From contig CBFGRM010000004.1 in assembly GCA_965651205.1 (NCBI GenBank), forward strand, positions 1-64,000: a stretch of 64,000 nt of DNA, in the 5' to 3' direction. The position numbers and the translations under genes are program-made. The stretch is from Palsa-1233 sp965651205 (lineage in GTDB: Bacteria > Gemmatimonadota > Gemmatimonadetes > Gemmatimonadales > GWC2-71-9). Under the pieces are notes generated by a model. That model was not told the origin of the DNA, did no database searches, and worked only from the letters and a program-made list of their open reading frames with translations. Positions 53,814 through 61,855 of the stretch are shown in pieces (position 1 is the stretch's first letter; each line of letters opens with the position of its first letter).

Positions 53814-55060
53814 CAATCCTCCTGTACGGACCACAGTCCGCTTCGCAGGGCCAGCGCACCAAGCATCGTGACCACGCCGCTGATGAAGATGGCCCTATCC
53901 GTGCCGAACCGCTCGGCGATCGCACCGGCCTGGAACGCGCCGATCGGCGCCAGGCCAAGCACCACGAACGAATACACCGACATAACCTGCCCACGAAGGT
54001 GGGCCGGTGCGGCGAGTTGAAGCGACGTCGCGGTGGAGATTCCGTTGGTGGCCATTGCCGCCCCGGCCAACCCCAGGCAGGTGAGCGCGGCGGGCAGCGA
54101 GTGCAACTGGGACAGCAGCATCACGCTCGCTGCCAGCGCTATCGAGCCACTGCTGGCCAACCGGCCTCGCGGCACCCTCCTGCCCACTCCTCCCACGATG
54201 ATCGCCCCGGTCGCCGCGCCGAGTCCCAGTGCGGACGTGAGCGCGCCGTAGCTCGAGGCGCCACCGCCCAGCATCTCGCGCACGAACACCGGCAGGATCG
54301 GGATGAACGATACCGCGAACACCGAGATGAACATCATCTGCAAGGTCAGTGATGACAGCACCCGGTTGCCACGGATGAAGCGGATCCCGGTGAAGATGGA
54401 CGGCTTCGCCGTCTGCGTCCTGCCCGGCGCCCGATATTCGATCCGGAACAGGCTGATCAACACCGCGAGATAGCTGATTGCATTGATCAGGAAACACACA
54501 CCCGATCCCAGCAGCACCAGCAACACGCCGGCTACCGAGGGACCGACCACCCGGGCGAGGTTGTAGATCGTCGAGTTGAGTGCTGCGGCGGAGACGAGGT
54601 CCTCGTACGGCACCAGCTCGACCAGGAATGCCTGCCGGGCCGGCACCTCGAAGGCCGTGGCCAGGCCGTGGATCGCCGCCAGGCCCCAGATCATCTCCAC
54701 TGTCACGACACCGGACAGCGTCAGCGCGGCCAGCGTCGACGCCTCCAGCAGCATCACCGACTGCAGCACGATTATGAAGCGGCGCTTGTCCACCCGGTCG
54801 GCGACGAGTCCACCGTACAGGGTGAACAGCAGGATCGGCAGCGTGTTGAGCGTGGTGACCAGGCCGACTGCGAAGGCCGAGCCGGTCAGTTCCAGCACCA
54901 GCCAACCCTGGGCGATCTGCTGCATCCAGGTGCCGATCAGCGAAACCGTCTGTCCGGCGGCGAACCTGGAAAAATCCCTGTGCTTGAGCGCCCGGAACGG
55001 GCCGCTGAGCAGGGCGGCCCGAACCGGGTCGAACAGCCGTTGCAGCCTGGGCTGCATCAC
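53813..55060 (-). CDS. MFS transporter (MFS_3/EntS-like)
   Basis: A 415-residue inner-membrane exporter with about twelve helices. The first cytoplasmic motif is GQTVSLIGTWMQQIAQGWLV, and GGLVADRVDKRR is the loop between helices 2 and 3. This group includes the enterobactin exporter and macrolide pumps; the substrate here is unknown. Translation is coupled to the M48 gene upstream (4-base overlap). Start GTG 55060 or ATG 55057. Confidence 0.86.
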   Translation of the reverse strand: MMQPRLQRLFDPVRAALLSGPFRALKHRDFSRFAAGQTVSLIGTWMQQIAQGWLVLELTGSAFAVGLVTTLNTLPILLFTLYGGLVADRVDKRRFIIVLQSVMLLEASTLAALTLSGVVTVEMIWGLAAIHGLATAFEVPARQAFLVELVPYEDLVSAAALNSTIYNLARVVGPSVAGVLLVLLGSGVCFLINAISYLAVLISLFRIEYRAPGRTQTAKPSIFTGIRFIRGNRVLSSLTLQMMFISVFAVSFIPILPVFVREMLGGGASSYGALTSALGLGAATGAIIVGGVGRRVPRGRLASSGSIALAASVMLLSQLHSLPAALTCLGLAGAAMATNGISTATSLQLAAPAHLRGQVMSVYSFVVLGLAPIGAFQAGAIAERFGTDRAIFISGVVTMLGALALRSGLWSVQED

Positions 55061-56487
55061 CGCCAGCGAATCGTCTTCACCTTGCGCCCGCGAGGCAGGG
55101 TTTCGTTCTCCTGCGCACCGTTGATCAGGGCGATCTCCTGTGCGGTTGCGGCATTGTTGCTGGCGTTCGCCAGCGCTGCCGGCGTGGTGTTGGAATTGAG
55201 CGTGATCACGTTGATCTCGCGCACGCGCCGGAACGCCTGATTCGACGCCGTGGGGGCGAACGACCGCAGCACCTGGTCGATGGTGCGGCCGTGGGTGTTC
55301 CAGGCGCTCGCCAGCGTCAGGCCCAGGAACTGGTACACGGTACCGCCGTGCTCGACGTGCAGCACCTCACCTGCGAGCTGCTGGCCCTCGCTGCTGCTGG
55401 CGGTGAACTGTGTCAGCACGCCGCGAAGCCCCCTCAGGTTGACACTCTGCGCTGGACGTGCAGCGACACCCTGCTGCGAGCTGAACGCCTGCGCCGCAGC
55501 GGCTGCGGTCGACTGCTCCACGCCCGACAACACCACCTGCGCCTGGCCGTTCGGCTCCGCCATAATCACCTGGGTCGCATAGTTGGCGTGCTGCCAGTTC
55601 TGCGGCAGCGCAAACTGGAACCGCAACACCGGGTGCAGATAGCGACCTTCCTCGAAGTAACCCTGGCGCGGATCCTGACCGTACACCATTCCGTCCAGCA
55701 GGTCGAGGAACTTGTCGCGCTCGGTGCGCAAGTTGACATAACTGGTGACAGTGTCGGCGGCGCGCTGACTCGCCTCGACCCGGTCGCCCGGATCGGGGTG
55801 GGTCGACAGGAAAGCCGGCAACCGGTCACCACTGCCCGACGATGCGCCGATCCGCTCCAGCGTGCGGAAGGTCTTGGGCATCTCGCGCACATCATAGCCC
55901 TGCTGCAGCGAGTAGCGATGACCGAGTTCATCGGACTGCTTCTCGTCGTCGCGACCGAACTTGAGAAACAGCATCGACGCACCTGCCTGCGCCAGTTGGC
56001 CGATCCCGCCACCGACGATGTCGGGTGCGGCAATCGCTCCGGCAATCAGGCCTGCCTGTGCCAGGGTGGCGTTGGACATCTGCGTCACCGAGTGCTTGGC
56101 GGTGACGTGACCGATCTCGTGTCCCAGCACCCCTGCGAGTTCGGCCCCGGAGTTCATCACCGAAAGGATGCCGCGAGTGACGAAGATGAACCCACCCGGC
56201 GCCGCGAAGGCGTTGATCATAGCGTCGTCGAGCACGTGGAACTCCCACGGCAGATCGGGCCGCTCGGAGGCACGCGCCATCTTCATTCCCATTTCACGGA
56301 TGTAGGCGACCAGCTCAGGGTCGTCGTAGAAGCCCGTCTGCGCCGCCGAGGCCGCCAGCGACTGGCGCCCCATCTCGATCTCCTGTGCCTCGCTCACCAG
56401 CGAAAATTCCCGCTTGCCGGTGACCGGGTTGGTCGCACAGGCGGCCAGCAGGATGGCGGTGAGCGCTGCTACCGAAAAAGTACGCAT
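55057..56487 (-). CDS. M48-family metalloprotease lipoprotein (BepA/HtpX-like)
   Basis: A 476-residue periplasmic Zn-protease with lipoprotein signal (Cys at 17) and the active site HEIGH (H123, E124, H127), followed by the third ligand Glu in KQSDELGHRY. The C-terminal part is a longer domain, likely peptide-binding, after the protease (from about 260). BepA in E. coli degrades misassembled outer-membrane barrels and helps LptD. Here it is operonic with an exporter. ATG 56487 chosen for the clean signal peptide. Confidence 0.9.
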   Translation of the reverse strand: MRTFSVAALTAILLAACATNPVTGKREFSLVSEAQEIEMGRQSLAASAAQTGFYDDPELVAYIREMGMKMARASERPDLPWEFHVLDDAMINAFAAPGGFIFVTRGILSVMNSGAELAGVLGHEIGHVTAKHSVTQMSNATLAQAGLIAGAIAAPDIVGGGIGQLAQAGASMLFLKFGRDDEKQSDELGHRYSLQQGYDVREMPKTFRTLERIGASSGSGDRLPAFLSTHPDPGDRVEASQRAADTVTSYVNLRTERDKFLDLLDGMVYGQDPRQGYFEEGRYLHPVLRFQFALPQNWQHANYATQVIMAEPNGQAQVVLSGVEQSTAAAAAQAFSSQQGVAARPAQSVNLRGLRGVLTQFTASSSEGQQLAGEVLHVEHGGTVYQFLGLTLASAWNTHGRTIDQVLRSFAPTASNQAFRRVREINVITLNSNTTPAALANASNNAATAQEIALINGAQENETLPRGRKVKTIRWR

Positions 56488-56524
56488 TGGCTGTCCCCTT
56501 GGGTGTCCACGTATCATACCGGCC

Positions 56525-57820
56525 GTGACCACGAATCTGCCACCACTAGAGCCCAGGACTCCCTGGACCGGCTGGACTCCGGCCGGTGGTTCGCCACTGC
56601 CGGCTCCGGTCGGCAATGCCGACCCCCGAATCTCGTTCCTGCTCAACCTGGGCCGGGCCCTGCACACCTCGGGCTACTCGGCCGACCGGCTCGAGGAGGC
56701 CCTCTCGCTGGCCAGTGACCAACTCGGGCTCGAGGCCAATTTCTTCTCGACCCCCACCTCGATTATGGCCTCATTCGGCCCGCAAGACGACCAGCGGACC
56801 TTTATGCTCCGGGTCTCTCCCGGGGATTCGAACCTGGCCAAGCTGGCCCGGGTCGACCAGGTCACCCGCGACGTGCTGACCGGCCGGCTCACCCCCTCGG
56901 AGGGCACCGCGGCGATCGCGGCGATCGAATCGGCCAAGCCCGACTACGGCCCGGGGATCACCACCATCGCCTTCGGAGTGGCATCGGCCAGCGCGGCCCG
57001 CTTCCTCGGCGGAGGCCTGAGCGAGGTCGTCCTCGGCTTGCTGGCCGGCCTGGCCATCGGCGGACTCGCCCTGCTGGCCGAGCGCCACGCCGGACTGGCC
57101 CGGGTGTTCGAGCCGGTGGCTGCATTCACCGGCTCGGTTCTGGTAACGCTCGCGGCCGCCGCGGGTGCACCAGTGGCGGTGCTGCTGGCCACCCTCGCCG
57201 CGGTGATCATCCTGATCCCGGGTCTCACCCTCACCACCGCCATCACCGAGCTTTCGACCAGGCACCTGGCCTCCGGCACCGCCCGACTGGCAGGTGCACT
57301 GGTGCTGCTGCTGGGAATCACCTTCGGGATCGCGCTGGGTGCCAAGATCGTCACCCTCGTCACCGGACCGATCCCGCGCATCGACCCGGTGCCGCTGCCG
57401 GGCTGGACCCTGTTCGCGTCGCTGGTGACCGTGTCGCTGGCCTTCGTGGTGCTGCTCAAGGCCGAGGTTCGCGACACCGGCTACATCATCGCGGCCGGCG
57501 GCCTTGCATTCCTCGGTGCACGACTCGGCGGCAACCTGCTGGGACCGGAACTGGGAGCCTTCGGCGGAGCGCTGCTCACCGGCATCGGCTCGCGCTGGTA
57601 CTCGCGCCTCACCAACCGGCCGTCGCAGATCACCCTGGTGCCGGGGCTGCTGCTGCTGGTGCCGGGGTCGATCGGCCTGCGCTCGTTCACCGAGATGCTC
57701 GAGGGCGAGGCGATCTCGGGTGTCGAAGGCGTGTTCCGTGTGGCGCTGATTGCGGTGTCGCTGGCGTCGGGCATCCTGATCGCCAGACTGGTGACACCCA
57801 AGCGGGGCCTGCTGGAGTGA
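56525..57820 (+). CDS. thrE: Threonine/serine exporter (ThrE-type)
   Basis: A 431-residue membrane protein with an N-terminal cytoplasmic domain (ThrE N, about residues 25-150) and about ten membrane helices in two DUF1212-like halves (GITTIAFGVASASAARFLGG; GYIIAAGGLAFLGARLGG). Members export Thr and Ser. Start GTG 56525. It is divergent from the M48 gene (38-base gap). L-M and I-M in TFMLRV and SIMASF show T-ending codons before ATG. Confidence 0.85.
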   Translation: MTTNLPPLEPRTPWTGWTPAGGSPLPAPVGNADPRISFLLNLGRALHTSGYSADRLEEALSLASDQLGLEANFFSTPTSIMASFGPQDDQRTFMLRVSPGDSNLAKLARVDQVTRDVLTGRLTPSEGTAAIAAIESAKPDYGPGITTIAFGVASASAARFLGGGLSEVVLGLLAGLAIGGLALLAERHAGLARVFEPVAAFTGSVLVTLAAAAGAPVAVLLATLAAVIILIPGLTLTTAITELSTRHLASGTARLAGALVLLLGITFGIALGAKIVTLVTGPIPRIDPVPLPGWTLFASLVTVSLAFVVLLKAEVRDTGYIIAAGGLAFLGARLGGNLLGPELGAFGGALLTGIGSRWYSRLTNRPSQITLVPGLLLLVPGSIGLRSFTEMLEGEAISGVEGVFRVALIAVSLASGILIARLVTPKRGLLE

Positions 57821-57822
57821 GG

Positions 57823-57860
57823 CCGGGGCGCCGCGACCGTTCCGCGTCGTTGCGCCCCGG
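57823..57860. terminator. Hairpin between convergent genes
   Basis: CCGGGGCGC (57823-57831) pairs with GCGCCCCGG (57852-57860), 9-bp stem, between thrE and the next minus gene. It has no T-run. Confidence 0.55.
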
Positions 57861-57871
57861 TGTCGTGCGGA

Positions 57872-58783
57872 CTAGTCGACGGGATCCACGCTGCGGTAGG
57901 CCTGCACCACGCGCGCTTCTCCCTCGGCGCCTGGTCGGGAATTGCCGTGCTCCATCCCCACCACACCGGTGAATCCCTTGCGCTTGAGGTGTCCGAACAC
58001 ATTGGCGTAGTTGATCTCGCCGGTGCCGGGTTCGCGACGTCCGGGGTTGTCGCCCACCTGCACATAGCCCACCTCGTCCCAGGCGCGATCGAAGTTGGGA
58101 ATCAGGTTGCCCTCGGTGATCTGCTGGTGGTAGATGTCGAACAGGATCTTGCACGCCGGTGAATCGACCGCGCGACAGATCTGGTAGGCGTGCGGTACCC
58201 GGGCCAGGAACATCCCCGGGTGATCACGACGGTTGAGCGGCTCCAGCACCATCACCAGTCCGTGCGGCTCCAGGCGCTCCGCAGCCCGGCGCAGGATCTC
58301 CACCGCATTGGCAGTCTGGTACTCGGGCTCCAGCCGGTGAGCGATGTCGCCCATCACCACGGTCATCCACCTTGCGTTGACGCGCTTGGCCACCTCGATC
58401 GAGGCGTCCACGTCGGCCAGGAACGAATCGCGGAAGTCGTCGCCGCCCGCGGCAAATGTCACCTTGCCGAACGCGGTGTCGGGGTTGACGACGAACACAC
58501 CCATCCGCATCCCCAACCGGGCCATCGCATTGGCGATTCGCTCCTGGTCGGCAACGCTGCGGCCGCGCATCCCGTTGTCCTCCAGCGAGCGGAACCCCTG
58601 CTCGTACATCCATTCGAGCTGCGCCACCGGATCTTCGCCGGCGGAGTGGCGGAACATCCCGAAATGAGGCGCATAGTCGAGCGCGAACGGCTGCCCGCTG
58701 TCGCTGGCCGGTGTGCTCGCACCCAGGCTGCTGGCGGCTGACACCGCCGCCCCGACTGATCCCACGAATGCCCGCCGATCCAT
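57872..58783 (-). CDS. Tat-exported hydroxypyruvate isomerase-like TIM barrel
   Basis: A 303-residue protein of the AP-endonuclease-2/xylose-isomerase-like family, closest to hydroxypyruvate isomerase (Hyi). Tat signal MDRRAFVGSVGAA. The barrel shows LNRRDHPGMF, ILFDIYHQQITEG and VGMEHGNSRPGAEGE as the metal- and substrate-binding residues. Start 58783 gives the best spacing from GAGGG. With the Gfo/Idh gene it forms a Tat-exported sugar unit common in Planctomycetota and Gemmatimonadota. Confidence 0.83.
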   Translation of the reverse strand: MDRRAFVGSVGAAVSAASSLGASTPASDSGQPFALDYAPHFGMFRHSAGEDPVAQLEWMYEQGFRSLEDNGMRGRSVADQERIANAMARLGMRMGVFVVNPDTAFGKVTFAAGGDDFRDSFLADVDASIEVAKRVNARWMTVVMGDIAHRLEPEYQTANAVEILRRAAERLEPHGLVMVLEPLNRRDHPGMFLARVPHAYQICRAVDSPACKILFDIYHQQITEGNLIPNFDRAWDEVGYVQVGDNPGRREPGTGEINYANVFGHLKRKGFTGVVGMEHGNSRPGAEGEARVVQAYRSVDPVD

Positions 58784-58838
58784 CATCGCCCTCGCTGACG
58801 GTTGAGAGTTCTCGTTCACCGCTTGCACGCAGTCCGCT

Positions 58839-60134
58839 TCACCAGCCCTGGTCGAAGTTCCGATCCAGCCTGGTCTCCCCCGGCATCGGCACCGGCGGCA
58901 CCGCCAGTGGTCCGAAGGCGATCGGGTCGGGCAGCAACGACTGCCCGCTGGCGATCAGCTCATCCATCGTGACCGGTTGCCCGGTGTAGGCCGATTCCCT
59001 GCCGAGAATTGCAGTGAGCGTGCTCTCCGCGATGCGACGTCCCTCGTTGAGGGGCTTGCCGGCGCGGATGCTCGCCACCAGGTCGCGATGTTCCTCGACA
59101 TACGGGTTGATGCCCTCCAGGACCGGATGCTGCCAGCTTGTTGCTCCGGCGATCTGGTCGTAGCCGTTCGACGTGCCGCGCGTTCCCTGGAAGAACTCAC
59201 CCACCCTGGAAGCGGTGCCGTCCTGCTGCCTGCACATCGACCAGACCCGCTGCCCGCCCGGGTATTCGAACTCCACCGTGAAGTGATCGAAGATGTGGCC
59301 GTAAGCCGGATCGGTGCGCACCTGCCGACCACCGCTCGCCAGTGCGCGCACCGGTGCACTGCCGATCACCCAGTTGGCGACATCGATGTTGTGAACGTGC
59401 TGCTCGACGATGTGATCGCCCGACAGCCAGGTGAAGTAGAGCCAGTTGCGGAGTTGCCACTCGGTGTCGGTCCAGTCCGGTTTCCTGGCGTGATTCCAGA
59501 GTCCACCCTGGTTCCAGTACACCTGGCCGCTGATCACGTCGCCGATGGCACCGTCGTGAATCCTGCGGATCGTCTCGATGTAGCGCGGATCGTGACGTCG
59601 CTGGGTTCCCGCAACTATCGCCAGTCCCTGCCTTGCTGCGCGGTCGGACGCCTCGATCACCTCCAGGGCGGTGGCCACGTCCACCGCCACCGGCTTCTCC
59701 GTGAACACGTGCTTGCCGGCGGCGATTGCCTTGCTCAGGTGAGCCGACCGGAAAGCAGGCGGCGTGGCGAGGATCGCCAGGTCGATATCCGCGGAGAGCA
59801 CCTTGTCGATCGCATCGAATCCGACAAAGGTGCGCTCCTCGGTCACCTGGTAGCCAGCAGCATACTGCGGCCGCTCCGCGATCCAGCGCGACAGTTGCTC
59901 ACGTGAACTCGCCAGCTTGTCGGGAAACAGGTCGCCCATCGCGACGATCGAAACGTTTTCGCTGGCAACCAGTGCGTCGCGCGCCGCGCCGGTCCCGCGA
60001 CCGCCGCAGCCGATCACTCCGATCCGGATCGGGTCGGCGTCCGGGCGGCCGATCCCGAACGCCCTCGACGGCAGCGATGCAGCCAGCGCCGCAGTTGTGG
60101 TGGTGGCCACGAAGTCACGTCGGGAAATGGTCAC
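58839..60134 (-). CDS. Tat-exported Gfo/Idh/MocA oxidoreductase
   Basis: A 431-residue NAD(P)-dependent sugar oxidoreductase. Tat signal (SRRDFVATTTTAALAAS), NAD fold GVIGCGGRG (39-47), and the family EKP motif in HVFTEKPVAVD near residue 145; the C-terminal beta-sheet domain follows. It typically oxidises or reduces a periplasmic or exported sugar or inositol. GTG 60134 overlaps the SUMF1 gene stop (GTGA). It is upstream of the isomerase by 55 bases. Confidence 0.9.
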   Translation of the reverse strand: MTISRRDFVATTTTAALAASLPSRAFGIGRPDADPIRIGVIGCGGRGTGAARDALVASENVSIVAMGDLFPDKLASSREQLSRWIAERPQYAAGYQVTEERTFVGFDAIDKVLSADIDLAILATPPAFRSAHLSKAIAAGKHVFTEKPVAVDVATALEVIEASDRAARQGLAIVAGTQRRHDPRYIETIRRIHDGAIGDVISGQVYWNQGGLWNHARKPDWTDTEWQLRNWLYFTWLSGDHIVEQHVHNIDVANWVIGSAPVRALASGGRQVRTDPAYGHIFDHFTVEFEYPGGQRVWSMCRQQDGTASRVGEFFQGTRGTSNGYDQIAGATSWQHPVLEGINPYVEEHRDLVASIRAGKPLNEGRRIAESTLTAILGRESAYTGQPVTMDELIASGQSLLPDPIAFGPLAVPPVPMPGETRLDRNFDQGW

Positions 60135-60895
60135 GGCATCCTCGCAATGCGGAATCCTGCAAATGGGCCGTCGGAAAGCCACCAACGGCTCTTGGGAATC
60201 TGGGGATCGGTCTGGTTCCAACTCGGTTCCTGCCGGTGCCTGGTCTCCGTGGTTACCAGCGAATCGCGATACGAACCACCTCGCAGCCACGGCGTGCCGT
60301 CCATACCGGTGACCCACTCACCGGCGTTGCCCAGCAAGTCGTACAGGCCGAGTGCGTCGGGAGCGCCACTCCCCGAGCGACTCGTGGTGACGCCGCCATC
60401 CTCGGCGGTCCACGCCGCATCATCGCCGGGACCGCCGTCGGGAAATGCCAGGTCGGCGGCACGCTGCCACTGTGCATCGGTCAGTACGGCGTACCGATTT
60501 CCTGTCCGTTCCGAGAGCCAGCGCACGAACCGTGTGGTGGCGCCGTGGGTGATCGAAATTGCCGGATAGCCACGATGTCCGAAGCCGCGATCCGGCGCAC
60601 CGTACGGTCGCGAGGGCCTCAAGCGGGCGTCGACGCTGTCACGCTGGCCCCGCGGCACGTCGAGCCGCAGGTAGAAGATGTCGTAGAGTTCCCAGGGCAC
60701 TTCGTGACGACCGATCAGGAAGCTGTCGACCATCACCGTGTCACCGCCCACCACCACCTTGCCGCCCGGGACCTCCACCAGCTCCCACGACATTCTGAGC
60801 CCCGGCAGCGAATCGCTCACAATCACCGGCTGTTGCGAAAGCAGGGTCGGCGCAATCAGCACCGGCAACACCAGGGCAGGACAGGGTAATTTCAT
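60131..60895 (-). CDS. SUMF1-fold protein lacking catalytic Cys
   Basis: A 254-residue exported protein with the C-type-lectin-like SUMF1/FGE fold: MVDSFLIGRHEVPWELY, RLPTDAEWE-like segment (VLTDAQWQRAADLAF), NAGEWVTGMDGTPWLRGGSY and GFRIAR. The two active-site Cys of formylglycine-generating enzyme are absent (its only Cys is in the signal peptide), so it is not a working FGE and probably binds a partner or sugar. ATG 60895 begins the signal peptide. Translated jointly with the Gfo/Idh gene. Confidence 0.8.
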   Translation of the reverse strand: MKLPCPALVLPVLIAPTLLSQQPVIVSDSLPGLRMSWELVEVPGGKVVVGGDTVMVDSFLIGRHEVPWELYDIFYLRLDVPRGQRDSVDARLRPSRPYGAPDRGFGHRGYPAISITHGATTRFVRWLSERTGNRYAVLTDAQWQRAADLAFPDGGPGDDAAWTAEDGGVTTSRSGSGAPDALGLYDLLGNAGEWVTGMDGTPWLRGGSYRDSLVTTETRHRQEPSWNQTDPQIPKSRWWLSDGPFAGFRIARMP

Positions 60896-60898
60896 CCG

Positions 60899-61855
60899 AT
60901 GCTCGTCACGCGGGGAATCCCTTCTGTCAAGTGGTTGGCACCGCTCGCGGCGCTGCTGCTCAACTTGCACCCTTTGCCGCTCCAAGGGCAGGGGGGTCGC
61001 CATCAGTGGCGCCAGGTCCACCTCGGCGTCGAGGTGACCATCACCGCCTACGGCAACCGCGACACCGCCGAAACTGCCGCAATCGCCGCATTCAGGACCA
61101 TCGCTGACCTAGAGGCGATCCTCAGCGATTGGCGGCCCGACAGCGAGCTGCGGCGACTCAGCCATCTGCCGCCCGACACCTGGCAACCGATTTCGCCGGT
61201 GCTCGGCAGCGTGCTCGCACTGGCACTCGACTTTGCCGCCGCGAGCGACGGGGCGTTCGACCCCACCATCGGCCCGCTCACCCGGATCTGGCGCGAACAA
61301 CGGCGCACCGGCAAGACAGCCGACAGCGCCACCGTCGCCCTGGCCCGACAGAGTGTCGACTGGCGTGCGGTGGTGCTGGATACCGCCGGTTCACGGATCC
61401 GGCTCACCAGGCCGGGTATGCAGTTCGACCTGGGCGGCATCGCCAAGGGCTGGATTCTTGATCGCGCACTCGGGACAATGCGGCTGCACGACACTCCGAT
61501 CGCTCTCCTTGAGGCGGGCGGCGACCTGCTCGCAGGCGACCCCCCGCCCGGCAGCGCCGGCTGGCGGATCGCCGTGGCCGATACGGTGGCAACCATCAGC
61601 AATTCAGCGCTAGCGGCATCCGGTCCGTCGATGCAGTTCACCGTCGACCCTGATGGCACCACGCGGTCGCACGTGATCGATCCCGCCACCGGTCGGGGCC
61701 TCACCGGCAAGCTCGAAGTTGCCGTGCGAGCATCATCGGGCGGTGTGGCCGATGCCCTGGCCACCACGCTGACACTGGTGCCAAGGCAACGGTGGCCGGC
61801 GTTGTTGGCACGATTCGGCGGCGAGCTGGTCGCTGCAACCGGATCAGGGCGCTAG
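60899..61855 (+). CDS. apbE: ApbE-like FAD:protein FMN transferase
   Basis: A 318-residue exported enzyme attaching FMN to Thr residues of redox proteins such as NqrB/RnfG. It shows the fold motifs DWRPDSELRRL, SDGAFDPTIGPL, MQFDLGGIAKGWILDRAL, LLEAGGDLLAG and SHVIDPATGRGL, the last near the Mg and FAD sites. The signal peptide spans residues 1-30. Its ATG is only three bases from the start of the divergent SUMF1 gene, so its promoter lies within that gene. Its stop overlaps the stop of the next gene at CTAG. Confidence 0.9.
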   Translation: MLVTRGIPSVKWLAPLAALLLNLHPLPLQGQGGRHQWRQVHLGVEVTITAYGNRDTAETAAIAAFRTIADLEAILSDWRPDSELRRLSHLPPDTWQPISPVLGSVLALALDFAAASDGAFDPTIGPLTRIWREQRRTGKTADSATVALARQSVDWRAVVLDTAGSRIRLTRPGMQFDLGGIAKGWILDRALGTMRLHDTPIALLEAGGDLLAGDPPPGSAGWRIAVADTVATISNSALAASGPSMQFTVDPDGTTRSHVIDPATGRGLTGKLEVAVRASSGGVADALATTLTLVPRQRWPALLARFGGELVAATGSGR

